Under the pieces are notes generated by a model. That model did not search any database, was not told where the DNA came from, and saw only the letters and a list, made by a program, of their open reading frames with translations. From positions 4,838,879 to 4,902,878 of the forward strand of contig NZ_JAINUL010000001.1 of the NCBI RefSeq assembly GCF_020639365.1: a stretch of DNA of 64,000 nucleotides, written 5' to 3'. The stretch is from Streptomyces flavotricini. GTDB lineage: Bacteria > Actinomycetota > Actinomycetes > Streptomycetales > Streptomycetaceae. The position numbers and the translations under genes were made by a program. Below, in pieces: positions 16,297-24,658 of the stretch (position 1 is its first letter; each line of letters begins with the position of its first letter).

Positions 16297-17358
16297 TCAC
16301 GCGTCGGGGCGGACCACCGCCTTGATCGGCATCGAGCCGGCTCCGGCCAGGGTGACGTTGCGGCCCGGGCGGGGGGCGTGGATCATCGCGCCGTCGCCCA
16401 CGTACATCCCGACGTGGGTCGCGTCGTCGAAGTAGATGATCAGGTCACCCGGCCGCATGTCCTTGATCGCGACCTTCGGCAGCAGCCGCAGCTGCTCCTG
16501 AGACGTACGCGGGATGCTCTTGCCCGCCGCCCGCCAGGCCTGGGAGGTGAGGCCGGAGCAGTCGAAGGAGGACGGTCCCTCGGCGCCCCACTCGTACGGC
16601 TTGCCCATCTGCGCCGTGGCGTACTGGACCGCCTTCTTCCCCGACTCCGACGCCGAGGTGTTGATCTCCTTCAGCACGCCGGTCGAGAGCCAGGCCGTCT
16701 GCGCCTTGTACTGCGCTTCCTGCTCCAGCTGGATCAGCCGGGCCTTCTCCTCGGCCTGCAGCTTGCTCTCCAGCGCCTCCGCCGACTTGATCTTCTCCTC
16801 GATCTGCTTCTTCGAGGTCTCCTGCTTGATCCGGTTGGCTTCGAGCTTCTCCCACTGCGCGCTCGCGTCCTTCGCGTACTGCTGCAAGTCGCTCTGCGTG
16901 CGGTTCATTTCGGAGAGCAGGGCCGTGGTCGCCTTCTCGCCCTGGCGGATGCGGTCCGCCCCGTCGAGGAACTGGCTCGGGTTGTTGCTCAGGGCCAGTT
17001 GGGCGCCGGCCGGCATCCCGCCCGAGCGGTATTGGGCGCGCGCGGCGGCCCCCGCGCGGTTCTTCAGGGCGGTGATCCGGTCCTGCCCGGCCACCACCTG
17101 CTTCGCGATCTCGACGATCTTGGCGGACTGCGCCTTGGCCTCGCTCTCCGCGAGGTTGTACGCGTCCGTCGCCGTGCCCGCCTGGCGGTACAGCTCGTCG
17201 ATCTCTTTGCGCACCTGCTCAAGGGACTTGGCGCCCGGCTCGGGCATCGGCGCCGCCTGGGCCACGCCCGTCATGGCCGACACCGCCAGCAGCGCCGTCG
17301 CACACAGCAGCGTGAGAGCGGACGCACCACTCCATCGCCTGCGCTCCACGGTCCCCAT
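16297..17358 (-). CDS. Secreted NlpC/P60 peptidoglycan endopeptidase
   Basis: A 353-residue secreted hydrolase. A signal peptide (about 1-36, cleavage near VAQA-A) is followed by a long coiled coil (about 43-220) and a C-terminal NlpC/P60 domain (about 240-353). The catalytic Cys267 is in 'SSFDCSGLTSQAW', His315 in 'DATHVGMYVG' and His327 in 'MIHAP'. It cleaves D-Glu-diaminopimelate stem-peptide bonds; the coiled coil usually autoinhibits or binds an FtsEX-type activator (known for RipC-like members). I looked for a c-di-AMP riboswitch upstream and did not find a convincing one. Confidence 0.9.
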   Translation of the reverse strand: MGTVERRRWSGASALTLLCATALLAVSAMTGVAQAAPMPEPGAKSLEQVRKEIDELYRQAGTATDAYNLAESEAKAQSAKIVEIAKQVVAGQDRITALKNRAGAAARAQYRSGGMPAGAQLALSNNPSQFLDGADRIRQGEKATTALLSEMNRTQSDLQQYAKDASAQWEKLEANRIKQETSKKQIEEKIKSAEALESKLQAEEKARLIQLEQEAQYKAQTAWLSTGVLKEINTSASESGKKAVQYATAQMGKPYEWGAEGPSSFDCSGLTSQAWRAAGKSIPRTSQEQLRLLPKVAIKDMRPGDLIIYFDDATHVGMYVGDGAMIHAPRPGRNVTLAGAGSMPIKAVVRPDA

Positions 17359-17611
17359 GGTCCCCCCAAGGTGCCCCGAGTCGGATCCGGTATCAGATCT
17401 GACTATTCATCAGTAACTTTGCCCTGCCTTCGGGATGGTGCCACGAGTGGGTGAATTCCAACACCCTCACCGGTGCGGTCCCGCCGATCTTCGCCCAGGC
17501 CCTGGATCCGGTCCTGGATCCGCCCTCGGTCCAGACCCCGACCAGTCCCCCATACCCGTCCCCGACGACTCAACGGGCCACCCCGGCAACCGGTTCCCCG
17601 CCGCGCCACAT

Positions 17612-18424
17612 TCACCCCGCCGGGCGCAACGCCTCCCAGCGCACCGTCAGTTCCCCCTGCCGCCACCGCACCGGCCCGTCCGCCAGCGGCCAGTCCGCGG
17701 CCAGCGCCCGCGCCGTCCGGATCCAGCGCTGCCGTGCTCCGTACGAGGCGTACGGGGCGGCCGCCGCCCACGCCCGGTCGAAGTCGCGCAGGAACGCGTG
17801 CACCGGTTCCCCCGGCACATTGCGGTGGATGAGCGCCTTCGGCAGCCGCTCCGCCAGGTCCGAGGGGCGCTCCAGGGAGCCCAGCCGGGTCGCGAACGTC
17901 ACCGTGCGCGCTCCCTCGGGCCCGAGCGCCACCCACACGTGACGCCGCCCGATCTCGTCACAGGTGCCCTCGACGAGCAGCCCGTCCGGGGTCAGCCGGG
18001 CGCACAGCCGCTCCCACACCGCCGCGACCTGATCCTCGTCGTACTGGCGCAGTACGTTCGCCGCGCGGATCAGCGTCGGCCGGGCCCCGCCCTCCAGCGG
18101 CACCTCGAACCCGCCGTGCCGGAAGCTCAGCCCCTCCCGCTCGTACGGCTTCGCCCCCGCGACCCGCGCCGGCTCGATCTCGATGCCGACCACCCGCACC
18201 CGCGGCGCCGCCTCCCGCAGCCGCGCCAGCAGCTCCACCGCCGTCCACGGTGCGGCCCCGTAGCCGAGGTCCACCGCGACCGGGTCCTGCGAGCGCCGCA
18301 GCACCGGCCCGTGCGTGGCCGCGATCCAGCGGTCCATCCGGCGCAGCCGGTTCGGATTCGTCGTCCCGCGCGTCACCGTGCCCACGGGGCGGCGCGGGGG
18401 CGGGGCGGCGGAGCGGGAGGACAT
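17612..18424 (-). CDS. Class I SAM-dependent methyltransferase
   Basis: A 270-residue protein. I start at the ATG on position 18424 ('MSSRSAAPPPRRPVG'), because the longer frame to 18601 reads through low-complexity intergenic DNA. The SAM motif is 'PVAVDLGYGAAPWTAVELL' with the acidic 'VVGIEIEPARV' motif. The C-terminal half ('ANVLRQYDEDQVAAVWERL', 'GLLVEGTCDEIGRRH') fits a conserved Streptomyces methyltransferase found next to mshA. The substrate is unknown; no link to mycothiol synthesis is shown. Confidence 0.8.
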   Translation of the reverse strand: MSSRSAAPPPRRPVGTVTRGTTNPNRLRRMDRWIAATHGPVLRRSQDPVAVDLGYGAAPWTAVELLARLREAAPRVRVVGIEIEPARVAGAKPYEREGLSFRHGGFEVPLEGGARPTLIRAANVLRQYDEDQVAAVWERLCARLTPDGLLVEGTCDEIGRRHVWVALGPEGARTVTFATRLGSLERPSDLAERLPKALIHRNVPGEPVHAFLRDFDRAWAAAAPYASYGARQRWIRTARALAADWPLADGPVRWRQGELTVRWEALRPAG

Positions 18425-18729
18425 GCGCCGAGGGTAAGCGGAGCGGGCCCACCGGATGAAAACGCCCCCGCGGCGCGAAAGGGCCCACCGCACGAAAGGG
18501 CCCGACCTGACGGAAACCGCCCCCGGGCGGGCCGCCGACGCAAACACCCGGGAAAAAGGCGCGCTCCCCCGGAATGCGGGACGCGGCCATCCGGGTTGCA
18601 CTCCTTGAAGGGCGCCCCGTGCGCTCCGTCCGTCATGCCCTGTCCGTGTCCGTACGAGTCCCGCCGGTGGGTCACGCCCCTCCCACCGCGCGCCGTCCGA
18701 GTGTCGTCCGAGCGAGAGGAACTGCTCCC
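18425..18729. other. 305-bp divergent intergenic region before mshA
   Basis: Between the methyltransferase and mshA. It holds direct repeats of CGAAAGGGCCCACCG-type sequence near 18475-18510 and the SigR-type promoter annotated separately. I see no small ORF with a good ribosome site and no terminator. Confidence 0.6.
18571..18597 (+). promoter_or_regulatory. SigR-type promoter of mshA
   Basis: GGAAT (18571-18575) and GTT (18595-18597) with a 19-nt spacer match the SigR (thiol-oxidative stress sigma factor) consensus GGAAT-N18/19-GTT. mshA is a known SigR-regulon gene in S. coelicolor. The expected transcript start is ~10 nt downstream, giving a leader of about 120 nt before the TTG start at 18730. 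Confidence 0.75.
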
Positions 18730-20112
18730 TTGAGCCAGTACGTGTCCCGCCTCGGCGGCAGCCTCGGCGGTCGCATCGCCGCCGCCCGCGGCACCCGCCA
18801 CGACCCGCCGCGCCTGCGCCTGCCGGCCGTCGGCCACCACCGCAAGCCGCGCCGCGTCGCCATGCTCAGCGTGCACACCTCACCGCTGCACCAGCCCGGC
18901 ACCGGCGACGCCGGCGGTATGAACGTGTACATCGTGGAGCTGGCCAGGCGCCTCGCCGCGATCAACATCGAGGTCGAGATCTTCACCCGCGCCACCGAGG
19001 GCGGCCTGCCGTCCTCGGTCGAGCTGGCCCCCGGGGTCCTCGTACGGCACGTGGACGCCGGCCCGTACGAAGGCCTCGCCAAGGAGGAGCTCCCGGCCCA
19101 GCTGTGCGCCTTCACCCACGGCGTCATGCAGGCCTGGGCCGGCCACCGGCCCGGCTACTACGACCTCGTCCACTCCCACTACTGGCTCTCCGGCCACGTG
19201 GGCTGGCTCGCCGCCGAACGCTGGGGCGTCCCCCTCGTCCACGCCATGCACACCATGGCCAAGGTCAAGAACGCCGCGCTCGCCGACGGCGACACGCCCG
19301 AGCCCGCCGCCCGCGTCATCGGCGAGACCCAGATCGTGGCCGCCGCCGACCGGCTCATCGCGAACACCACCGAAGAGGCCGACGAGCTCGTCCGCCACTA
19401 CGAGGCCGACCCCGGCAAGGTGGCCGTCGTCCACCCCGGGGTGAACCTCGACCGCTTCACCGTCGGCGACGGCCGGGCCGCCGCCCGCGCCCGCCTCGGC
19501 CTGCCGCAGGACGCCGTCATCCCGCTCTTCGCGGGCCGGATCCAGCCCCTCAAGGCCCCCGACATCCTGCTGCGCGCGGTCGCCGAGCTGGTCGACCGCG
19601 ACCCGACGCTGCGCCGACGCCTCTTCGTCCCCGTCGTCGGGGGGCCCAGCGGCAGCGGACTGGCCAAGCCGGAGGGGCTGCAGAAGCTCGCCGCGAAGCT
19701 CGGCATCGCCGACATCGTCCACTTCCACCCGCCGGTCCGCCAGGACGCGCTCGCCGACTGGTTCCGGGCGGCGTCCGTGTTGGTCATGCCCTCGTACAGC
19801 GAGTCCTTCGGGCTCGTCGCGATCGAGGCCCAGGCCACCGGCACCCCGGTGCTGGCCGCCGCGGTCGGCGGGCTGCCCGTCGCCGTCAACGACGGGGTGA
19901 CGGGGATCCTCGTCCCCGGTCACGACCCGGTGGACTACGCGCGCGAGCTGCGGCGCTTCGTGGACGAGCCGGGACTCGCGGACCGGATGGGCGCCGAGGC
20001 CGCGCGGCACGCGCAGTTCTTCGGCTGGGACACGGCGGCGAGCGGCACGGCGGACGTGTACACCGCGGCGATGCATGATCACCGCCGTCGCGTACGCTCC
20101 CACCATGGCTGA
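18730..20112 (+). CDS. mshA: D-inositol-3-phosphate glycosyltransferase (mycothiol synthesis, step 1)
   Basis: A 460-residue GT4 glycosyltransferase that joins UDP-GlcNAc to 1-L-myo-inositol 1-phosphate. The TTG at 18730 is chosen for its GAGAGGA ribosome site; the open frame upstream covers the promoter. Motifs: 'SVHTSPLHQPGTGDAGGMNV' acceptor/phosphate loop, 'HSHYWLSG', 'AGRIQPLKAPD', and the GT-B donor site 'PSYSESFGLVAIEAQATGTP' with the E-x7-E pair. The last codons overlap ybjN by 8 nt. Expression probably follows thiol stress via the SigR promoter. Confidence 0.94.
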   Translation: MSQYVSRLGGSLGGRIAAARGTRHDPPRLRLPAVGHHRKPRRVAMLSVHTSPLHQPGTGDAGGMNVYIVELARRLAAINIEVEIFTRATEGGLPSSVELAPGVLVRHVDAGPYEGLAKEELPAQLCAFTHGVMQAWAGHRPGYYDLVHSHYWLSGHVGWLAAERWGVPLVHAMHTMAKVKNAALADGDTPEPAARVIGETQIVAAADRLIANTTEEADELVRHYEADPGKVAVVHPGVNLDRFTVGDGRAAARARLGLPQDAVIPLFAGRIQPLKAPDILLRAVAELVDRDPTLRRRLFVPVVGGPSGSGLAKPEGLQKLAAKLGIADIVHFHPPVRQDALADWFRAASVLVMPSYSESFGLVAIEAQATGTPVLAAAVGGLPVAVNDGVTGILVPGHDPVDYARELRRFVDEPGLADRMGAEAARHAQFFGWDTAASGTADVYTAAMHDHRRRVRSHHG

Positions 20113-20593
20113 CACCGCCGCGATCATCGAGAACACGCTGACCGAGGCCGGACTGGGCTGGGAGAGCCCCGAGCCCGGCTCGTACGTCGTGCAGCTCCCC
20201 GGCACCCGCAAGCTGTCCACGACCTGCTCGATCCGGGTCGGCCGGCACTCGCTGTCGGTCAACGCCTTCGTGATCCGCCACCCCGACGAGAACGAGGCGG
20301 GCGTCCACCGCTGGCTGCTGGAGCGCAACCTCAAGCTGTACGGGATGGCCTACGCGGTCGACGCGCTCGGCGACGTCTACCTGACGGCCCGGCTCCCGCT
20401 GTCCGTCGTCACCCCCGAGGACCTGGACCGGCTGCTCGGCACGGTCCTGGAGGCGGCGGACGGCGCGTTCAACACGCTGCTGGAGCTGGGCTTCGCGAGC
20501 GCGATCCGACGCGAGTACGAGTGGCGGGTCTCGCGCGGCGAGCCGACGCGCAACCTGGACGCCTTCAAGCACCTGACGCGGCCGACGTCCTGA
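20105..20593 (+). CDS. YbjN-domain protein (type III secretion chaperone-like fold)
   Basis: A 162-residue protein from ATG 20105, overlapping the mshA end. The YbjN features are 'GWESPEPGSYVVQLPGTRKL', 'TCSIRVGRHSLSVNAFVIR' and 'DALGDVYLTARLPL'. Small YbjN proteins have a chaperone-like fold and are linked to stress phenotypes in E. coli; the actinobacterial member's job is unknown. Overlap with mshA suggests co-translation, a conserved pairing in Streptomyces. A terminator follows within 10 bp. Confidence 0.83.
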   Translation: MADTAAIIENTLTEAGLGWESPEPGSYVVQLPGTRKLSTTCSIRVGRHSLSVNAFVIRHPDENEAGVHRWLLERNLKLYGMAYAVDALGDVYLTARLPLSVVTPEDLDRLLGTVLEAADGAFNTLLELGFASAIRREYEWRVSRGEPTRNLDAFKHLTRPTS

Positions 20594-20598
20594 GCGCG

Positions 20599-20620
20599 GG
20601 ACCGGGCCCGTGCCTGGTCC
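20599..20620 (+). terminator. Terminator of the mshA-ybjN operon
   Basis: A 9-bp stem (GGACCGGGC, 20599-20607, with 20612-20620; one G/T pair), 4-nt loop, followed by GTGTCTTTC. It lies 6 bp after the ybjN stop. Confidence 0.7.
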
Positions 20621-20650
20621 GTGTCTTTCGGATCAGGGCGGGCCCGGGGC

Positions 20651-20738
20651 GTCTGGTGCCGCGCCTCGCGGCGTTCTCGTCGGTCGCCGGCACACCACGT
20701 CGGCTCCCTCCTCGGCCTTGCGACGCAGGGCACCAGAC
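20651..20738. repeat. 88-bp structured block bounded by a 10-bp inverted repeat
   Basis: GTCTGGTGCC (20651-20660) and its exact complement (20729-20738) enclose ~68 bp with an internal GCCGCG-CCT-CGCGGC hairpin (20659-20673). No ORF with a ribosome site fits it. It directly abuts the IS remnant. It may be a small non-autonomous repeat or a structured RNA; I cannot decide. Confidence 0.45.
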
Positions 20739-20742
20739 CCCC

Positions 20743-21072
20743 CTAGACGAGTAAGTCCGAAGTCCTTGGGCGCATGAAGCGAGGGTCTCGTTGGTTCGTG
20801 TGTGACGACAAACCTCAAGACCCTCGCGACAGCACTGAACACCTGCTCAAACCGATCCGACAGCTGATCGAATCCGTCAACGACACCCTCAAAGGCCAAC
20901 TCGACCTCGAACGCCACGGCGCCAGAACCCCCGCCGGAGTCCTGGCCCGCGTCGGACAACGCATCCTGGCCCTGACCGCCGCCATCTGGCACAACCGAGC
21001 CAACGCCACACCCCTGACCAGGTCACTCATCGCCTACGACCACTGACCAAGACTTCGGACTTACTCGTCTAG
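20743..21072. mobile_element. Internally deleted insertion sequence (MITE-like), IS982-type
   Basis: Perfect 18-bp terminal inverted repeats, ACGAGTAAGTCCGAAGTC at 20747-20764 and its complement at 21051-21068, are flanked on both sides by CTAG (20743-20746, 21069-21072), a likely 4-bp target duplication. The element is only 322 bp. It keeps the first codons of a transposase and the last ~65 codons but has lost everything between. Both ends are intact, so a related transposase could in principle move it. The right CTAG supplies the stop codon of the convergent MFS gene, so that gene was not damaged. Family assignment rests on the transposase C-terminus and is moderately sure. Confidence 0.82.
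20802..21046 (+). pseudogene. Transposase remnant (N-terminal stub fused out of frame to C-terminus)
   Basis: GTG 20802 reads VTTNLKTLATAL, the usual start of this Streptomyces transposase type, to about 20837. The sequence then jumps to the C-terminus in another frame ('HLLKPIRQLIESVNDTLKGQ' and 'GQRILALTAAIWHNRAN', ending 'SLIAYDH' at 21046). The catalytic DDE core is absent and the two pieces are in different frames, so no active protein is made. An accidental ORF from ATG 20774 reads through the C-terminal part. Confidence 0.8.
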
Positions 21073-22343
21073 GCCTCGGCGACGGCCGGGGCGGGTCGGA
21101 CAGTCGGAGCCGAAGCCGAGACGACTGACCCCGGCCCGCTCTCGGCGAGGTTCCGCATCAGCAGCCAGTACCCCAGCGCCGCCACCGTGCCCAGCACGGC
21201 CACGGACGCCCAGAGCCAGCCCGCGCCCCACCGGTCGATCATGAAGCCGGCCATCAGCGGAGCCACCAGCGAGGCCACCGCCCAGGACATCGTGTACATG
21301 CCCTGGTAACGGCCGCGCCCGTGCAGCGGGGAGAGCCGGGCGACCAGGCCCATCTGGGTCGGGGAGTTGACGATCTCGGCCAGCGTCCACACGCAGACCG
21401 TCAGTCCCAGGCTCCACACCGACCCGGCGAACGCCGTCAGCCCGAACCCGTACCCGGCCAGCAGCGCCGAGACCACCAGCAGCTTCTGCGGGTCGCCCTT
21501 CTCGATGAACCGGGTGACCGGGATCTGCAGCAGCACGATCAGCACCCCGTTCACGGCGGCGACCATGCCGTAGTCCGCGGCGGAGAACCCGCCCGTGCCC
21601 ATCGCCAGCGGCAGACCGAACGAGCCCTGCGTGAAGATCAGCGAGATCAGGAACGACAGCCCGACCACGCCCATGAAGGGCCCGTCCCGCAGCACCGTCC
21701 CGAGCCCGATCTCCGGTTCTGCCGCCGCCTGCTCCGCGGCGGTCCGCTCCGGCCGAGACTCCGGCAGCTTCACGTACACGAGCACCGCGCAGACCAGCGT
21801 CAGCGCCGCCTCGCCGAGGAACCCGGCCAGGTAGCTGTACTCGGCGACGAACCCCGCCACCGTCGCCGAGACGGCGAAGCCGAGGTTGATCGCCCAGTAG
21901 TTCAGCGCGAAGGCCCGGACCCGGTCCTCGGGCCGGACGATGTCCGCCATCATCGCCTGCACCGCCGGGCGCGAGGCGTTCGAGGTCATGCCGACCAGCA
22001 GCGCCACGGCCGCGATCGCAGCCGGGTGTTCCATGAAGCCGAGCAGCGCCACCGAGAACGCCGTCGAGGCCTGGGCCGCCAGCAGGGTGGGGCGCCGGCC
22101 GAGGCGGTCGGTCATGACGCCCGCGCCGAGCGAGGAGACGACCCCGCCGAGCCCGTGCAGGGCGACCACGAGTCCCGCGAAGGAGGCCGAGTAGCCCCGG
22201 TCCACGGTCAGGTACAAGGTCATGAACGTGGCGACGAAGGCCCCGAGCCTGTTCACCAGGGTGCTGGTCCACAGCCACCAGAACTCGCGGGGGAGGCCGG
22301 CCACGCTCTCGCGCGCCGCCCGTCTGAGACTGGCAACGGACAT
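21069..22343 (-). CDS. MFS family transporter
   Basis: A 424-residue protein with twelve hydrophobic segments. The start at position 22343 ('MSVASLRRAARESVAGLPRE') has a GGGGGGAA ribosome site; the longer frame adds an unlikely N-terminus. MFS motif A is visible as 'GVMTDRLGRRPTLL' between helices 2 and 3, and a cytoplasmic loop lies near residue 200 ('ESRPERTAAEQAAAEPE'). It is most like DHA1-type drug/metabolite exporters, but the substrate cannot be inferred. Its stop codon lies in the CTAG flanking the IS remnant. Confidence 0.85.
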   Translation of the reverse strand: MSVASLRRAARESVAGLPREFWWLWTSTLVNRLGAFVATFMTLYLTVDRGYSASFAGLVVALHGLGGVVSSLGAGVMTDRLGRRPTLLAAQASTAFSVALLGFMEHPAAIAAVALLVGMTSNASRPAVQAMMADIVRPEDRVRAFALNYWAINLGFAVSATVAGFVAEYSYLAGFLGEAALTLVCAVLVYVKLPESRPERTAAEQAAAEPEIGLGTVLRDGPFMGVVGLSFLISLIFTQGSFGLPLAMGTGGFSAADYGMVAAVNGVLIVLLQIPVTRFIEKGDPQKLLVVSALLAGYGFGLTAFAGSVWSLGLTVCVWTLAEIVNSPTQMGLVARLSPLHGRGRYQGMYTMSWAVASLVAPLMAGFMIDRWGAGWLWASVAVLGTVAALGYWLLMRNLAESGPGSVVSASAPTVRPAPAVAEA

Positions 22344-22531
22344 GACGGATTCCCCCCGGTAATGTAAGTGGCTCTCCTGCACATAGCACCCTACGGTTGG
22401 GAGTGTCGCGAGAGCCAATGGATTGACGCGCACCGTCAATCCACGGCCTCGTCAACGGCCTTGTCCACGGCCTCGTCCACGGCCGTGGACACGCGCGCGG
22501 GCGCGCCCGCGCGTCCATTAGGCTCGTACGC

Positions 22532-23290
22532 ATGGCCGACGCACCGTACAAGCTGATCCTCCTCCGCCACGGCGAGAGCGAGTGGAACGCGAAGAACCTG
22601 TTCACCGGCTGGGTGGACGTCAATCTCAACGAGAAGGGCGAGAAGGAGGCGGTCCGCGGCGGTGAGCTGCTCAAGGACGCCGGCCTGCTCCCCGACGTCG
22701 TGCACACCTCGCTCCAGAAGCGCGCGATCCGCACCGCGCAGATGGCTCTCGAGGCAGCCGACCGCCACTGGATCCCGGTCCACCGCTCCTGGCGCCTGAA
22801 CGAGCGGCACTACGGTGCGCTCCAGGGCAAGGACAAGGCCCAGACCCTCGCCGAGTTCGGCGAGGAGCAGTTCATGCTGTGGCGCCGCTCGTACGACACC
22901 CCGCCGCCGGCCCTCGAGGACGGTACGGAGTTCTCCCAGTCCGAGGACCCGCGCTACGCGACGATCCCGCCGGAGCTGCGCCCGAAGACGGAGTGCCTGA
23001 AGGACGTCGTCGTCCGCATGCTCCCGTACTGGTACGACGGCATCGTCCCGGACCTCCTCGCGGGCCGCACCGTCCTGGTCGCCGCGCACGGCAACAGCCT
23101 GCGCGCGCTGGTCAAGCACCTGGACGGCATCTCCGACGCCGAGATCGCGGGCCTGAACATCCCGACCGGCATCCCGCTCGCCTACGAGCTGGACGCCGAG
23201 TTCAAGCCCCTCAAGCCGGGCGGCACTTACCTCGACCCGGCCGCCGCGGCCGCCGCCATCGAGGCCGTCAAGAACCAGGGCAAGAAGTAG
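22532..23290 (+). CDS. gpmA: 2,3-bisphosphoglycerate-dependent phosphoglycerate mutase
   Basis: A 252-residue glycolytic enzyme interconverting 3- and 2-phosphoglycerate. The phospho-His motif is 'LILLRHGESEWN' near the N-terminus, with 'KRAIRTAQ', 'WRLNERHYGALQGKDK' and the second catalytic His in 'VLVAAHGNSLRALVKHL'. Length and motifs are those of dPGM. It is monocistronic and followed by a strong terminator. Confidence 0.95.
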   Translation: MADAPYKLILLRHGESEWNAKNLFTGWVDVNLNEKGEKEAVRGGELLKDAGLLPDVVHTSLQKRAIRTAQMALEAADRHWIPVHRSWRLNERHYGALQGKDKAQTLAEFGEEQFMLWRRSYDTPPPALEDGTEFSQSEDPRYATIPPELRPKTECLKDVVVRMLPYWYDGIVPDLLAGRTVLVAAHGNSLRALVKHLDGISDAEIAGLNIPTGIPLAYELDAEFKPLKPGGTYLDPAAAAAAIEAVKNQGKK

Positions 23291-23304
23291 CACCGACCTA
23301 CGGA

Positions 23305-23345
23305 CAGGCCCCCTACCCGCTGGTTCTCGGCGGGTAGGGGGCCTG
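23305..23345 (+). terminator. Terminator of gpmA
   Basis: A perfect 16-bp stem (CAGGCCCCCTACCCGC, 23305-23320; complement 23330-23345), 9-nt loop, then TTGG. It starts 15 bp after the gpmA stop. Confidence 0.9.
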
Positions 23346-23553
23346 TTGGCGTGTGGGGCGGGGAAACCGGCGGCGGTTCGGGGATCTTGGTCGCTCGGGT
23401 GGGTCAAGCGGTCACCTGCGCGGGTCAAGCATCCGGTTTCCGGGGTGCGCAGTGCGCAGGGCGAGGGTCCGATGGGCTCGCGGACCGGCCGGTCCGACCA
23501 TTCCCTCGTCCTCCGCGACGGCCTCGGCCCACCGCGGGGAAGGAACTCGCTCC

Positions 23554-24537
23554 GTGAACCAGAAGCCCGTTTCCCAGCGCTCCCGCGCCCCCCGCCGGGT
23601 GCTCCTCGCCTCCGCCCTCGCGGCGGTCGCCTTCTCCGGCCAGCTGCTCACCACGGCACCCGGCGCACTCGCGTACGACGGTCCCCACGGCGGGGGTGAC
23701 AGGCCGAGCTCCGACGGCTCCCACGCCAGGGGTGACAGGCCGAGCTCCGACGGTTCCTACGCCGGGGGTGACAGGCCGGGCTCCGACGGCTCCCACGCCG
23801 GGGGTGACAGGCCGGGCTCGGGCTCCAAGGAGAAGGGGAAGGAGAAGGAGCCGCAGGCGCCCGCTGTCGTCCACGGCCTGCGGGACTTCACCGCGGACGG
23901 ATTCTTCACCCCGCCCGAGGGCGTGACCTCGGTCCACGTCCAGGCCTGGGGCGCCGGAGGCGGCGGAGGCGGCGGAGGCGGCGGTGCGAGCGCGCCTCTG
24001 GCGGGCAACGGAGGCCAGGGCGGTGGCGGCGGCGCCGGCGGCTTCACCTGGTGCGTTCTCAAGGTGAAGCCCGGCCAGAGCTACACGGTGGACGTCGGCT
24101 CCGGCGGCGCCACGGGCACCGCCGGCCCCGGCGCGCCCGCCGGCGGTACCAACGGACTGCCGGGCGGCACCGGCGGGACCGGCAGCCCGACGACGTTCTC
24201 CTCCTCGGCCGGCATCCAGCTCAGCACCACGGGCGGCGGCGGCGGTGGCGGAGCGGGCGGCGGCAGCACCACGACGGGCACCCCGGGTACGGGCGGCACC
24301 GGCGGCACCGGAACCTGCAACAGCCTCGACGTGACGAACCGCAGCGGCGCGAACGGCCAGGGCGGCGCCCAGGGCGGAGTGGGCGCGGCGGCCGTCGACG
24401 GCATCGTCCAGCTGCCGCCGGCGAACACCGGCGTGGGCGGCAACGGCGGCGGCGGCGGGACCGGCGGCACCGAGACCGGCGGCGCGGGCAGCCCCGGTGG
24501 CGTGGGCGGCAACGGCTACCTCGTCGTGTTCTGGTAG
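23554..24537 (+). CDS. Secreted glycine-rich repeat protein
   Basis: A 327-residue protein from GTG 23554 (ribosome site GGGGAAGGAA). It has a signal peptide (about 1-40, 'RRVLLASALAAVAFSG', cleavage near ALA-Y), then about four copies of a 12-residue repeat (GDRPxSDGSxAx), a basic EKGKEKE patch, and a large domain starting 'FTADGFFTPPEGVTSVHVQA' with long Gly runs and two Cys. The PEGVTSVHVQAWGAGGGG pattern resembles glycine-rich beta-domains of secreted surface proteins. Function is unknown; a cell-surface or matrix role is inferred. Confidence 0.75.
   Translation: MNQKPVSQRSRAPRRVLLASALAAVAFSGQLLTTAPGALAYDGPHGGGDRPSSDGSHARGDRPSSDGSYAGGDRPGSDGSHAGGDRPGSGSKEKGKEKEPQAPAVVHGLRDFTADGFFTPPEGVTSVHVQAWGAGGGGGGGGGGASAPLAGNGGQGGGGGAGGFTWCVLKVKPGQSYTVDVGSGGATGTAGPGAPAGGTNGLPGGTGGTGSPTTFSSSAGIQLSTTGGGGGGGAGGGSTTTGTPGTGGTGGTGTCNSLDVTNRSGANGQGGAQGGVGAAAVDGIVQLPPANTGVGGNGGGGGTGGTETGGAGSPGGVGGNGYLVVFW
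23695..23820 (+). repeat. 36-bp tandem repeat inside the glycine-rich protein gene
   Basis: Units begin with GGTGACAGGCCG at 23695, 23731, 23767 and 23803, an exact 36-bp period (12 codons), with a few substitutions between copies and a truncated last copy. In-frame repeat number could vary between strains. Confidence 0.88.
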
Positions 24538-24568
24538 GACGCAGGACGTCAGGGCCGGCAACGGCGAA

Positions 24569-24606
24569 AGGCCCCCTGCCCGCGGATCTCCGCGTGCAGG
24601 GGGCCT
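24569..24606. terminator. Terminator between convergent genes
   Basis: An 11-bp perfect stem (AGGCCCCCTGC, 24569-24579; complement 24596-24606) with an internal CGCGG/CCGCG pairing. It serves the glycine-rich protein gene and possibly the opposite Cys-rich gene. Confidence 0.8.
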
Positions 24607-24658
24607 CTCCTTGCTCCTGGTGCCGTGACGGCCGGGCCGCCGAGCCGGTCGGGCGGGG

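Noticed and set aside
17359..17640. Possible c-di-AMP (ydaO-type) riboswitch before the NlpC/P60 gene, suggested by GGGGTGAAT on the minus strand
   Set aside because: The GGGGTGA is the end and stop codon of the upstream methyltransferase gene, and the other conserved riboswitch elements are not recognisable.
23695..23830. Regular 36-bp repeats that could suggest a CRISPR array
   Set aside because: The units are contiguous with no spacers, in frame with a secreted protein gene, and there are no cas genes.
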